Shown in pieces: positions 47,495 through 60,300 of a stretch of 64,000 nt of DNA. The position numbers and the translations under genes are program-made. The stretch's first letter is position 1. Each line of letters begins with the position of its first letter. Source of the DNA: Liolophura sinensis (Eukaryota > Mollusca > Polyplacophora > Chitonida > Chitonidae). The stretch spans positions 11,709,608-11,773,607 of the forward strand of contig NC_088299.1 of NCBI RefSeq assembly GCF_032854445.1, read 5' to 3'. Below the pieces are notes generated by a model, which was not told the DNA's origin, ran no database searches, and saw only the letters and a program-made list of their open reading frames with translations.

Positions 47495-47941
47495 TGAAAC
47501 AAATGCAAAATAACCATAACTGCGAGCAGTCTGTAATCAGTGTCAACGAGGATACAGTCAGGGGTGGTAAAAACAGAAGCGAAAGCTCGATAAAGAGCGA
47601 TCCTAGCGGCGAACCAGAGACGCTATTAATGCCTTACATTCACGCGTATTGTCGCACGTAATAACAGAAAAAGGCGCCTGTAAATTCTCATAAATTCAGT
47701 TATAAATCTAGCGGATTTAGCCTGTATATGTACATTCGTCAGTCGTTTTTGATGATGATTCGTTATTGTGCTGTAGAGCTTGGGGGACCACGTGTTGGGG
47801 TCGATGTCGGCAGCCATTGCCATTGCCTTGGCGTGTTCGACATTTGGAGCTCTGAACGGTTCCGTTTTAACAGGAGGAAGGTGAGTTCAGTTGAAGCCAG
47901 CCCACTTTCTACAGCGAATGCTTAAAAGAAATCTAACCTGC

Positions 47942-48050
47942 CTATGGTCATGGGTTTCACCCGGGCCCTGCCCGCTTTCCTCCCACCATAATGTTGGCCG
48001 CCCTCGTATAAGTGAAATATTCTTGAGTACGGCGTAAAACACCAATCAAA

Positions 48051-48081
<31 letters not shown>

Positions 48082-48086
48082 ATGTA
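47942..48086 (+). mobile_element. SINE family A, 3' part, in gene 3
   Basis: GGTCATGGGTTTCACCCGGG, CACCATAATGTTGGCCGCCC, AATATTCTTGAGTACGGCGT, AAAACACCAATCAAATAAAT and a long AAAT tail. Confidence 0.85.
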
Positions 48087-48587
48087 ACCTTGTTCTCTTC
48101 GAGATACGTTTTAAACGTGGCTACCATATGCTCCAAAAATTTCCCACGCTCTGTCCAAGACTACAGTCTATACACATAGTTTAGTTCATCACAACTCTGC
48201 TGACAGTGAAGTTGGTGTTTTTGTTAGACGATTTATCTCACTTTCTCTGTCCCACAAAAGGTTGAGCTACGTTGCCGTACGCGCAGAACATTTCCCGGCA
48301 GTCCTCTCCGTTCACGGGCATCAGTTGACGCCATGGTGTTCGCTTATACTCACGGTAAGTAATCACAGGTGGTTATCTGATCACATATGAACATAGCGTA
48401 ATTTACTTCGAGTACGCCAAACACCTAAATTAAAAACCTTAACGGAACCAACGTTGAATAATGTTAGACAATAGCTTTATATACCAATCAAATAAATAAA
48501 AAAGTACATCACTACATTGAACTAAATAACATTTTAAAGCTTTTAAAGTGAAAGCTTATGGTATACTAACTCTGTTACTTAAATCCG

Positions 48588-48692
48588 TTCGTTCCCCCTG
48601 GTTTTACCCGTCTACCTCCCACCATAATGGTGACCGCCGTCGTATGAGTGAAATATTCTTGAATATGACTTAAAACACCATTAAATAAATAG
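48588..48692 (+). mobile_element. SINE family A, 3' part
   Basis: CGTTCCCCCTGGTTTTACCC, CACCATAATGGTGACCGCCG, AATATTCTTGAATATGACTT, AAAACACCATTAAATAAATA. Confidence 0.75.
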
Positions 48693-48935
48693 GTCATTAA
48701 ATTCTGGCTTAAGTATAAAAATGTATACTGTATTGCAGGTGAGGAGCTTCGTTGGATCAGTCCATTAAGTGTATCCGCCCAAGTTTCATTTAATACCCAC
48801 TTGACCACGCCTCTTTCTAAAATTCCAACTCTCCAATATTTACTGTACCAAAATGACTAGCAATGCCTGGATAAAAAATAATTTTGTAGTCAAAGAAATT
48901 AATGAAACTATCAAATAGGCATACATGCAGGTTAT

Positions 48936-49469
48936 GACCCACTTGGTGACATTTATCGCACTATCATTTCTGTTTTGAGTTAGGCTATTTCACTTTATGT
49001 TTGTCTCTGTCATCTTCCCACACAGACAACCATGACGTTACTGATGATCATACCAGGAGACATTTATCGCACTGTCATTTCTGTTTTGAGTAAGCCTATC
49101 TCACTTTATGCTTGTCTCTGTCATCTTCCCACACAGACAACCACGGAGTTACTGATGATCATACCAGGAGACATTTATCGCACTGTCATTTCTGTTTTGA
49201 GTAAGCCTATCTCACTTTATGCTTGTCTCTGTCATCTTCCCACACAGACAACCCTTACGTTACTGATGATCATACCAGTAGACATTTATCGCACTATCAT
49301 TTCTGTTTTGAGTAAGCCTATCTCACTTTATGCTTGTCTCTGTCATCTTCCCACACAGACAACCATGGCGTTACTGATGATCATACCAGGAGACATTTAT
49401 CGCACTGTCATTTCTGTTTTGAGTAAGCCTATCTCACTTTATGCTTGTCTCTGTCATCTTCCCACACAG
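48936..49469. repeat. Acceptor-anchored array before gene 3 exon 10 (111 bp, 4 extra copies)
   Basis: The acceptor and the first ~40 nt of exon 10 occur five times at exactly 111-bp spacing, with exon starts at 49026, 49137, 49248, 49359 and the real 49470. Each unit is CTTCCCACACAG|ACAACC(A/C).., then ACTGATGATCATACCAGGAG, then ATTTATCGCACTGTCATTTC, then TTTTGA|GTAAGCC. Each of the first four units so has an acceptor and, 64 nt later, a good donor. An older half-unit precedes them (48936-49025). Since 111 is divisible by three the whole array is open in one frame. Confidence 0.92.
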
Positions 49470-49674
49470 ACAACCACGGAGTTACTGATGATCATACCAG
49501 GAGACATTGGCTCCCTGATCAATTTCCTCAGCTTCATCGTTCTGATCGTTCTAAGGTACACAAGGAATGGTTGGAACAGACCGTATAAGGTGGGTGAAAA
49601 GAGAGGAAACTCCTGAAAGTGTGCTATATTAAGAACCAAAAGCTAGTTAAGGTGTTATGGTTGAAGAAACACTG

Positions 49675-49795
49675 GTACGGTCTGTCAGCATCTTGCGGAT
49701 AGTAGTGGGTTCCTCCCACTATAATTCTGGTCGCCTTCATATGAAATATTCTTCAATACGGCCTAAAACACCAATGGAATAAATAAATAGGTAAA
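49675..49795 (+). mobile_element. SINE family A, 3' part
   Basis: GGTCTGTCAGCATCTTGCGG, AGTAGTGGGTTCCTCCCACT, AATATTCTTCAATACGGCCT, AAAACACCAATGGAATAAAT. Diverged. Confidence 0.7.
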
Positions 49796-50051
49796 CTGAG
49801 GGAAGAGTGTTGATTGTAATTGTTTTGTTTGTAGACTTGATTGCTGGTTTGCGCTATATTTGTATCTAATTAAGTCATAAAAGCTTGAGCGAAACGAATG
49901 TTGTAAACTAAACTTCAGCCCCTACTTAACGTTGTTCTCGCGAATAAGTTACTTACATCTAACCATTATCAGGGTTATATAGGTGAACTAGTTATCTGAC
50001 AATCTGACATGTATATTTACATGTACTCAAAAACACCGACGAACCGGCCCT

Positions 50052-50210
50052 CACGCTGGCTTCCTAACGCGGAGGAAGGTCTGTCACCAACTCAGTGATG
50101 GTCGTGGGTTTCCAAACCCAGTTTCCTCCCACCTTAATGCTGCTCGCCGTTGGACAAATGAAATGTTTTTGAGTATGGCGTAAAAAACAATCACATAAAT
50201 AAATAAACAA
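50052..50210 (+). mobile_element. SINE family A, 3' half
   Basis: CACGCTGGCTTCCTAACGCG, GAAGGTCTGTCACCAACTCA, GTCGTGGGTTTCCAAACCCA, AATGTTTTTGAGTATGGCGT, tail AATAAATAAAC. The region that follows (50210-50470) has degenerate duplicated text (GATTTGAACCTGCGACATCC) of unclear origin. Confidence 0.7.
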
Positions 50211-51317
50211 ACCGACCAGAATTAGATTTGAACCTGCGACATCCTGCGACATCTGCTGCGAGAACAACGCTTTAATCGAGTCGACTTGAACTCAGGAATA
50301 CTGCACTTACATATAGCTGGTCTGATTAACGTGTGGAGGAAACTTAGAGCCGGGAGGGAATCATCTCCCTTAGCCAGATAGCCGATAAACCCCCTGACAA
50401 AGTTACAGAAAAACCAGCGAGAAGTGGATTCGAATCTGCATGAGATATCGCTGTCCAAATGTTGATCGATACATCAGTGCACTGATCAAGGGAACATCCA
50501 CAAGACGCGTTTTGCAGTATGTGGTAAGCATATTTAAACTAACTACATGTTCCACACGAGTGCATAATGTCCTTTTCAGCAGAACAATGTGACATGTTCA
50601 AAGTATGAGTTTTATGGTGTATTACGAATAATGTCCATACAATAATCACCGGTGGCCGCCTGCACGAGATGATCGTAGACTATAAAGTTAATGGTAACTA
50701 CCATGGTAGTACATGCTAAAAAACATATGTTGCCATGGTAATTACAATCAGCTTAGCCTACAATCACTTTGTGCAAGAGGCCTCAACGATAAAGCGTTAT
50801 TCATTCATGAAGTAGTACTCCTGAATAATTAATGTCTGTCATTTTCATAGGTGGAGAAAACCAATTGCTAGGAACGTACTTTTATGAGACAAACTTTCTC
50901 TTTCGCTATTTACTTAGAAGAGCTTAGATCATTTTATATACACATGGCGTATTCGTCACTCTACGTCAAATACGTATGTTAAGTAACGTTTATATATCCT
51001 ACCTTCCGGTGTCGCTACTGTTTGATTTTCCAGATTCCGTGACGAAGTGGATTCAACTGTTTTTACAAGTCGCACCGAGTAAATACGAGCCTTGAGTAGA
51101 TTACGTCGAACTCGTTAGTTCCAATGAAACCGGAAGTCTGAATATATCGACTTAAACTGTATTTTATTTCTTTTTTCTTCATGAATTTTATCTATATGTA
51201 TTGTACTGTGTGTCTTTCTCTGTATAACAGTAGACTGTAAGACGGACTGGAATATAAATCCCTTGTTTCTACACTTTAATTAATCGGTTAATTTTAACAC
51301 AAAGTCTGTTGTGATTC

Positions 51318-51424
51318 TAGGCTCTGCTTGCTTTCCTCCCACCATAATGCTGGCCACCGTCGTATAAGTGAAATATTCTTGAGTGTGGCGTAAAACACCA
51401 ATCAAATAAATAAATTAATAAATA
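51318..51424 (+). mobile_element. SINE family A, 3' part
   Basis: CTAGGCTCTGCTTGCTTTCC, CACCATAATGCTGGCCACCG, AATATTCTTGAGTGTGGCGT, AAAACACCAATCAAATAAAT. Confidence 0.8.
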
Positions 51425-51482
51425 ATATAACATAATACTGTGTCAAATTCAATGTAATATCTGGTTGGTCTCACTGAATCCT

Positions 51483-51605
51483 TATTTATTTATTCATTTA
51501 TTTGATTGGGTGTTTTACACCCTACTCACAGCGATCGCATTGGTGAGAGACTCCTGGGTCATTACGCTGCGCAAGCGAGCTAACCAACTTAACCATGGAG
51601 GCCCC
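51483..51605 (-). mobile_element. SINE family A with internal deletion
   Basis: Tail side TATTTATTCATTTATTTGAT and TGTTTTACACCCTACTCA are joined directly to ACAGCGATCGCATTGGTGAG and the head GCTAACCAACTTAACCATGG, so about 140 bp of body are lost. Confidence 0.8.
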
Positions 51606-51861
51606 AACTGAATTCGTATGTTGAATTAATACAGTGTGTGTGTTATAATGAACAGAGTTGCCTGTTGCAATAACAGAATACATTTTAGAATTACTCAGAC
51701 AACAGACTTTGTGTTAACAGTTAACAGATTTTTGGGAGTTTATTCTCAATATTAATCATATGCTATTTTTGTAGTTCATTGCCGCACTTGTGAAATAAAT
51801 GTAATAAAGTCGTATACGTGTATGATCATCAATATTTAGATAATGAACTGAACACGATCAG

Positions 51862-52016
51862 CGCCGTACGTGGGAAGGTCTGCAGCCACCTGCGGATGGT
51901 CATGGGTTTCCCCCGGGCTCTGCCCAATTTCCTCCCACCGTACTGCTGGCCGCCGTCGTATAAGTGAAATATTCATGAGTACAGCGTAAAACACAAATCA
52001 AATAAATAAATAAATA
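51862..52016 (+). mobile_element. SINE family A, 3' half
   Basis: GCCGTACGTGGGAAGGTCTG, CAGCCACCTGCGGATGGTCA, CTGCTGGCCGCCGTCGTATA, AATATTCATGAGTACAGCGT, tail CAAATAAATAAATAAATA. Confidence 0.85.
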
Positions 52017-52998
52017 CAATCAGCGGGATACTGTTTAAAATTTCGTCTAAGTTACTCGTATTACCTGATCCTGTTTGACGGTTCTATTAATCATGAAAAG
52101 ATGAGGTTAATTAATTTGCTTGCAATGTATACTACTGGTACCCTACGGGAAAAATTTCAGCTACAAACGTAATATTCCATGAACTTTATTGGTTTCTAAA
52201 AATGTACTTTTACAGTGAATCTCTTAATAACTAAGATCATTTCCGGAGCTCTTCTTTGCATGCAGGAAACCAGTGCCCAGGGTAAACCATTGACCTTTGG
52301 AAAATTACTGAGGAATTTCTCACTTGTGACGTGTAAATTTACATGCCATATTTGTGAAAGACAAGTATTTTTCAACGAACTTAGGCTTCTCAAACGCCAT
52401 TCAAGCAGGGTAGACAGCTTTTCCTCGACAAGAGGAGGGAATGCTTAAAGACGGATCTCGGTAATGACCTTAGCTTTGTATAAGTCAACTCTTTTTGATA
52501 ATACCTCGGAAAGAAAAACACCGACATATGGAAATGATTCTCTTACATAAATATTCTCTTTTTCATTACAAACTGTCAATGGGGTATGACATCATGATGG
52601 ATTATTAACAAGAACTTCAGAGTGTCAGTAGCCGTATGGGCCTATAGAGCAATATAACAGTATATGTACATAAATATGACATTTGCAAATATGGATAGCA
52701 TATAATCTGATTGAAACACTTTTATTGAAATATTAAATACTTATCTCATTTGTATACAACGTTTAATCAACTACTTCCTTTATAATATACGTACTGGAAT
52801 TCGCTTATAAAATTTGAGATACAACTGATTCCTTCCAAAAGGAAGCCAAACTTCATTGACTGCAGTTCCAAACGGAAACACCATTTCCAAAGAAATTTGC
52901 CACGGAAGGAACACGTAAGAACACATTTGTAAGTTGGTTGCAGATGAGTGGAAAGCCCTTTTTACTTCTTGAGACGATTGCAGACATGCTTACATTAC

Positions 52999-53278
52999 GA
53001 GTGAGCGAGTGCGTGCTTGGGGTTTAACGTCGTACTTAACAATTTTAAATCCTCATGTGACGATGAAGGAATCCTTAGAGTTCATGTGATGTGCCTCCTT
53101 GTTGCAGGACGGATTTCCACCGCTCTTTTATCTAGTGTTGCTTCACTGAGACGGCATTCCGAAGGCAAGTAAGCCGCCAAGCCCAACACAATTATACTGA
53201 TAAGGGTCAACCAGTCGCTGCACTATCCCCTTCATGCTAAACGCCAAGCGAGGAAGTTACAACTTATCGGGGGCGTTA
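52999..53278 (-). mobile_element. SINE family B, second copy
   Basis: Shares with 18664-18985: GTGCTTGGGGTTTAACGTCG, TACTTAACAATTTT, GATGTGCCTCCTTGTTGCAG, AGGGTCAACCAGTCGCTGCA, AACGCCAAGCGAGGAAGTTA. The tRNA-like head is cut off after GAAGTTACAACTTATC. Confidence 0.8.
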
Positions 53279-53914
53279 CTTACATTACGATAATTTGGCC
53301 TTATTATTGCTCCTGGTTACAACTCATTCAACATATATAGGCTGCAGAAGATATAGAAAATACACTTCGCTTTGTCAGTAGATATCACCTGCAGAATTTG
53401 GTCACGGTCGTAGTATGCAAGATGCTTCTTCTGGAAAGGCTTCGTGACGTTGTGATAGCACTTTCCTTGCTCAAATAAGACATACAAGTAATTTAAATCT
53501 TACGCGAATTTAGAGTCATTTTCAAATTCTCCGTGGATACAGCAATTTCTGCATGAATTAAAGTTGTCCACTTATGTATTACGTAGTTAATTTGATGATT
53601 ATTGTACGCTTCTGAAAAGCTTTATACAAATTGCACAGTATATGCCCCTCCCCCCCTCAAAAAAAATGTGTGGGGGGGGGGGGAAGGAGGGTGAATGCAC
53701 TAAAACTAGGTCTACCTACATCTATATACAATATTTACAGAATGTATGAAATAAAAGTCTCACTTGTGTTTCTTCTGGTAAAAATGCAATCCAAAATATT
53801 GACGAGGATTTATGGTATTTTAATGCAAAGATAATATCAACACAGGACAGGAGCGTACAGATGCGTAGCTGAAAATAACAAAACGAAATAAGCCCTGCAT
53901 ACTGTTTTCTAGTC

Positions 53915-54028
53915 TCCGTAAGTGGGAAGGTCTGCAGCAACCTGCGGATGGTCGTGGGTTTCCCTCGAATAAGTGAAATATTCTTGAGTATGGAAAAACA
54001 TCAATCAAATAAATAAAAAAATACTGTC
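53915..54028 (+). mobile_element. SINE family A, 3' part with deletion
   Basis: CCGTAAGTGGGAAGGTCTGC, AACCTGCGGATGGTCGTGGG, then directly AATAAGTGAAATATTCTTGA and CATCAATCAAATAAATAAA. Confidence 0.75.
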
Positions 54029-54332
54029 TTCTAAATTACGAAGAAGGCTGAATGGGTATTAAATTGCAAAAGCAAAATATCATTTTAAGGGAAATACATT
54101 CATGTGTGGCAGAGTCTCCCTCAGCGATAGATTCATGTTACAATTGCTGCAAATGAAATCAATCTGCAAATTGCACAAACAAAATTAACCATAAAATTGA
54201 AGGTTTACTCTCATTTGCCTATGAAATACGGGTGAGATTTTTCCTTCCGTAATAGCATTTCTCCTTCTACCGCTGCATATGTCACAGAAAACAGGGGGCA
54301 TATCTCTCGGCGTACCATTCCTCTACAGCAAT

Positions 54333-57300
54333 TCAGGAGGACGGTTCGTACTTGCTGGGTGCCACCTCCATATACAACTGTACTGCCATCGTTACCTTCT
54401 CTGTCAAGAAAAAAAGCAGCACCTTAAAATAGCCCTTGATATGACATAAACTTCAGTAATATTTGTAGACGGGAATAGATCATATACGTGCATTTTATGT
54501 TTCTCACCTTAGATTGTGTTTCTCGTTTTGCGTCGTGGGTTTCTTGCCCCATCCTGTATTTGACATATCCTATACACTATGAGCCTTGCACCATCCTGTA
54601 TTTGACATATCCCGCACAGTATGAGCATTGCCCCACCCTGTATTTGACATATCGTACACAGTATGAGCTTTGTCCCATCCTGTATTTGACATATCTCGCA
54701 CAGTATGAGCCTTGTCCCACCCTGTATTTGACATATCGTACACAGCATGAGCCTAGCCCCACCCTGTATTTGACATATCCTGCACAGTATGAGCCTTGCC
54801 CCACCCTGTATTTATCATATCCCGCACAGTATGAGCATTGCCCCACCCTGTATTTGACATATCGTACATAGTATGAGCCTTGCCCCACCCTGTATTTATC
54901 ATATCCCGCACAGTATGAGCATTGCCCCATCCTGTATTTGACATATCGTACACAGTATGAGCATTGCCCCATCCTGTATTTGATATATCGTACACAGTAT
55001 GAGCATTGCCCCACCCTGTATTTATCATATCCCGCACAGTATGAGCATTGCCCCACCCTGTATTTATCATATCATGCACAGTATGAGCATTGCCCCGTCC
55101 TGTATTTGACATATCGTACACAGTATGAGCCTTGCCCCACCCTGTATTTATCATATCCCGCACAGTATGAGCATTGCCCCACCCTGTATTTATCATATCA
55201 TGCACAGTATGAGCATTGCCCCATCCTGTATTTGACATATCGTACACAGTATGAGCATTGCCCCATCCTGTATTTGACATATCGTACACAGTATGAGCCT
55301 TGCCCCATTCTGTATTTATCATATCCCGCACAGTATGAGCATTGCCCCATCCTGTATTTGACATATCGTACACAGTATGAGCCTTGCCCCACCCTGTATT
55401 TATCATATCCCGCACAGTATGAGCATTGCCCCACCCTGTATTTATCATATCCCGCACAGTATGAGCATTGCCCCATCCTGTATTTGACATATCGTACACA
55501 GTATGAGCATTGCCCCATCCTGTATTTGACATATCGTACACAATATGAGCATTGCCCCATCCTGTATTTATCATATCCCGCACAGTATGAGCATTGCCCC
55601 ACCCTGTATTTATTATATCCCGCACAGTATGAGCATTACACCATCCTGTATTTGACATATCGTACACAGTATGAGCATTGCCCCATCCTGTATTTGACAT
55701 ATCGTACACAGTATGAGCATTGCCTCACCCTGTATTTATCATATCCCGCACAGTATGAGCCTTGCCCCACCCTGTATTTATCATATCCCGCACAGTATGA
55801 GCCTTGCCCCAACCTGTATTTATCATATCCCGCACAGTATGAGCATTGCCCCATCCTGTATTTGACATATCGTACACAGTATGAGCCTTGCCCCACCCTG
55901 TATTTATCATATCCCGCACAGTATGAGCATTGTCCCATCCTGTATTTGACATATCCTGCTCAGTATGAGCATTGCCCCATCCTGTATTTGATATATCGTA
56001 CACAGTATGAGCATTGCCCCACCCTGTATTTGACATATCGTACATAGTATGAGCCTTGCCCCACCCTGTATTTGACATATCGTACACAGTATGAGCCTTG
56101 CCCCACCCTGTATTTGACATATCCTGCTCAGTATGAGCATTGCCCCATCCTGTATTTGATATATCGTACACAGTATGAGCCTTGTCCCACCCTGTATTTA
56201 TCATATCCCGCACAGTATGAGCATTGCCTCATCCTGTATTTGACATATCGTACACAGTATGAGCATTGCCCCACCCTGTATTTGACATATCGTACACAGT
56301 ATGAGCATTGCCCCATCCTGTATTTGATATATCGTACACAGTATTTGCCTTGCCCCACCCTGTATTTGACATATCGTACACAGTATGAGCATTGCCCCAC
56401 CCTGTATTTGACATATCGTACACAGTATGAGCTATACCCCATCCTGTATTTGATATATTGTACACAGTATGAGCCTTGCCCCATCCTGTATTTGATATAT
56501 CGTACACAGTATGAGCCTTGCCCCACTTTGTATGTGACATATCGTACATAGTATGAGCCTAGCCCCATTTCCCCACCCAATATTGTATGTTTCAAACCCC
56601 AAGTTTAAAATTTTCACTTATCGTCAGTTTCTCAGCCTACATTGTTACCTGCCATTCCACAATGTCACTTAATTTACAGCACCACATTGTATTTCCTCAT
56701 TCAATATTGTATAAATCGCACCACACACTGTATTTTTTCACCCAAAGTTGTCAGTTTCCCAGACCACATTGTATTTCCTCATTGGATATTGTATGTATCA
56801 AACCACACACTGTATTTTTTTTTCACCCAAAGTTGTCAGTTTCCCAGACCACATTGTATTTCCTCATGCAATATTGTATAAATCGCACCACATACTGTAT
56901 TTTTTCACCTAAAGTTGTCAGTTTCCCAGACCACATTGTATTTCCTCATTCAATATTGTATGCATCGCACCACACACTGTATTTTTTCACCCAAAGTTGT
57001 CAGTTTCCCAGACCACATTGTACTTCTTCATTGGATATTGTATGCATCGCACCACACACTGTATTTTTTCACCCAAAGTTGTCAGTTTCCCAGACCACAT
57101 TGTATTTCTTCATTGGATATTGTATGCATCGAACCACACACTTTTTTTTTTTACCTAAAGTTGTCAGTTTCCCAGGCCACATTGTATTTCTTCATTCAAT
57201 ATTGTATGCATCGCACCACACATTGTATGTTTTCACCCAAAGTTATCATTTTCCCAGACCACATTGTATTTCCTCATTAAGTATTGTATGCATCGTATCA

Positions 57301-60300
57301 CACACTGTATTTTTTCACCTAAAGTTGTCAGTTTCCCAGACCACATTGTATTTCCTCATTCAATATTGTATAAATCGCACTACACACTGTATTTTTTTAC
57401 CCAAAGTTGTCAGTTTCCCAGACCACATTGTATTTCTTCATTAAGTATTGTATGCATCGCAACACACACTGTATTTTTTCACCTAAAGTTGTCAGTTTCC
57501 CAGAACACCTTGTATTTCCTCATTCAATATTGTATGCATCGCACCACACACTGTATTTTTTTACCCAAAGTTGTCAGTTTCCCAGACCACATTGTATTTC
57601 TTCATTCAATATTGTATAAATCGCACTACACACTGTATTTTTTCACCCAAAGTTGTCAGTTTCCCAGACCACATTGTATTTCCTCATTAAGTATTGTATG
57701 CATCGGACCACACACTGTATTTTTTCACCCAAAATTGTCAGTTTCCCAGACCACATTGTATTTCTTCATTGGATATTGTATGCATCGCACCGCACACTGT
57801 ATTTTTTCACCCAAAGTTGTCCCAGACCACTTTGTATTTCTTCATTCAATATTGTATAAATCGCACTACACACTGTATTTTTTCACCCAAAGTTGTCAGT
57901 TTCCCAGACCACATCGTATTTCCTCATTCAATATTGTATGCATCGCACCACACACTGTATTTTTTCACCTAAAGTTGTCAGTTTCCCAGACCACATTGTA
58001 CTTCTTCATTCAATATTGTATAAATCGCACTACACACTGTATTTTTTCACCTAAAGTTGTCAGTTTCCCAGACCACATTGTATTTCTTCATTCAATATTG
58101 TATAAATCGCACTACACACTGTATTTTTTCACCCATAGTTGTCAGTTTCCCAGACCACATTGTACTTCTTCATTGGATATTGTATGCATCGCACTACACA
58201 CTGTATTTTTTCACCCAAAGTTGTCAGTTTCCCAGACCACATTGTATTTCTTCATTCAATATTGTATAAATCGCACTACACACTGTATTTTTTCACCCAA
58301 AGTTGTCAGTTTCCCAGACCACATTGTACTTCTTCATTGGATATTGTATAAATCGCACTACACACTGTATTTTTTCACCTAAAGTTGTCAGTTTCCCAGA
58401 CCACATTGTATTTCTTCATTCAATATTGTATAAATCGCACTACACACTGTATTTTTTCACCTAAAGTTGTCAGTTTCCCAGACCACATTGTATTTCTTCA
58501 TTCAATATTGTATAAATCGCACTACACACTGTATTTTTTCACCCAAAGTTGTCAGTTTCCCAGACCACATTGTATTTCCTCACCGGTGTTATCTATTTCA
58601 TTAAATAACATACCCAATTGTATTTTGTCGTCATCTCACATATTTGACTCATATTATTGTTTATAGTTCTTGGCTTTCTTTAGATGTTTTCGACACTTTT
58701 ATGTCTTAAGTTAAGCTTAAAGTAACAATCAAATATTGAAATAAAGAAATAAATAAATGACAAAAAAATAAATAATTATCACCTGATATTTATATGTTTC
58801 TCAACTCAGGGTATGTCTTGCACACGAAGATGTATTTTTCTCATTACACACATGTGTTGTATGTTTCTTGCAAGCTACTGTATATTTGTCATCACACATT
58901 GCAGATTTCGCAAGACACGTTTTCCTCACTACATATTTTAATTTAGTTTATTTCTTTCATAGGCCTACACCACCAAAACTAAAGTCTACTGACAGGTATG
59001 ACAATAACGCCATACACTGAACAGTGAAGACAGAGAATTGACTAATAAACCGTACAGTAATGAGTAAAGTTATAATAGAACGATAAAAATAAATAGCACT
59101 GAAGTTGATGCTTACCCATACACTTGAGGCGGAGTTTGAAGAAGACGAATGGGAAGTAGAAGATCAGTCCTCCAACGACAAACAAGGCGGCGTAGAGAAA
59201 CTCTATCTTTGGGCTGTCCACGATGGGAGCGATAACCAGGTATATAGACGCTAAGAATACAATGATGGGAATCGGCAGTGGAACCTGAAAATACGGAGTC
59301 AAATTACTGCACTCCGCAAAATCGATCATCTCTGAACATAGGTTGAGTGTTCAGTGCTAGCCTTGGGCAGAGATTTTGTAAATGTGTTTTTGTTCTCACT
59401 GTTCGTTTAGAAACCATGGCGGACAGCGTTTGTGCTGCGGTTTGCACATTCTTGCATTTTCGTTGACAAAGACAATTTGTCTACCACCAATGCAAGTTTG
59501 TACGTCACACGCCAGAGTTCGCCTCAACTTGCCAAATGTCAGTGGTTTACCCCGGGCAGTCCGCTTTCCATAAAACAGTTCCTCATGGTATAAGTGACAA
59601 TTTATTCAGTAAGACGTTTAAAACAAGTAACAATCAATCAATGTAAATAGCATGTAACAATCTCACGAAGTATTCTAAACTGCATAAAAAACAGTAGCTT
59701 TTTATTCCAGGAGACTGACCTTATAAGGACGATCCCAGTCCTTTGTCCTGGGGTGAAATCTCATTATTATGAGTGAGAGAACGGTAGCGCCGTAAAACAA
59801 CCAGGCTGTGAAGCTGAAGAAGTCTATTAGGCTGGAGATGTCACCGGGGATTATCATCAGTACGGAAATGATAGTCTGAAATGACCAAATGAAGTCTATA
59901 AGACTGAGATTATCAACACGAAGGAAATGGTGGTCTGAAATGGCAAAATGAACTCTATAAGACTGGATATCATCCACACTAAGGAAATGATGTTCTGAAA
60001 TGACAAAATTAAGAAGTCTATAAGACGGGAGATCTTCAACAGAACGGACTTGATGGTCTGAAATGAAAAATGGTCTGTTATTTATCTATCTATTTGATTG
60101 CCACATATGTGGGAAGGTCTGTCACCAACCTGCGGATGGTCGTGGGTTTCCCACGGGCTCTGCCAGGTTTCCACCCACCATAATGCTGGCCGTCGTCGTA
60201 TAAGTGAAATATTCTTGAGTACGGCGTAAAACACCAATCAAATAAATAAATAAATAAATTTGATTGCTATTCTACGCCGTACTCTCTTATGCGACGGCGA

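Larger units (their letters stand above)
47777..51095 (+). pseudogene. Truncated SLC7 copy, gene 3 (exons 8, 9, 10, 12 only)
   Basis: Recognisable exons: 47777-47880 (exon 8 equivalent, 104 nt, open; WGD became LGD), 48261-48354 (exon 9 equivalent, 94 nt, one codon shorter), 49470-49589 (exon 10 equivalent, 120 nt, with a 10-codon deletion that removes most of a membrane helix after FLSF), and 51034-51095 (exon 12 equivalent, [12 protein letters not shown] then TGA). All keep GT-AG borders. No match to exons 1-7 is seen upstream and none to exon 11 between 49590 and 51033. Joining exon 10 directly to exon 12 would break phase (0 to 1). The copy lacks TM1-TM7 and the SLC3-binding Cys, so it cannot make a transporter. 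It sits head-to-tail behind gene 2. The reading frames are surprisingly intact for a dead copy. Confidence 0.8.
51096..54332. other. Region between the convergent ends of gene 3 and gene 4
   Basis: No gene is supported. AATAAA hexamers near 51796 and 51804 could end gene 3 transcripts. It contains SINE family A pieces, one family B element, a decayed family C copy near 52215-52340, and a G run with a C run near 53645-53690. Confidence 0.5.

Noticed and set aside
52215-52448. 77-codon open frame with paired Cys and His
   Set aside because: It looked like a zinc finger, but part of it repeats in a SINE family C copy at 46860-46960, so it is repeat-derived.
54488-56617. Open frames up to 369 codons encoding YRTQYEHCP-type repeats
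   Set aside because: Same effect of a 42-bp array; open on both strands and in several frames, within the last intron of gene 4.
56587-58666. Open frames with [18 protein letters not shown]-type repeats
   Set aside because: The 82-bp array is poor in stops; frames drift between units and no gene signal is present.
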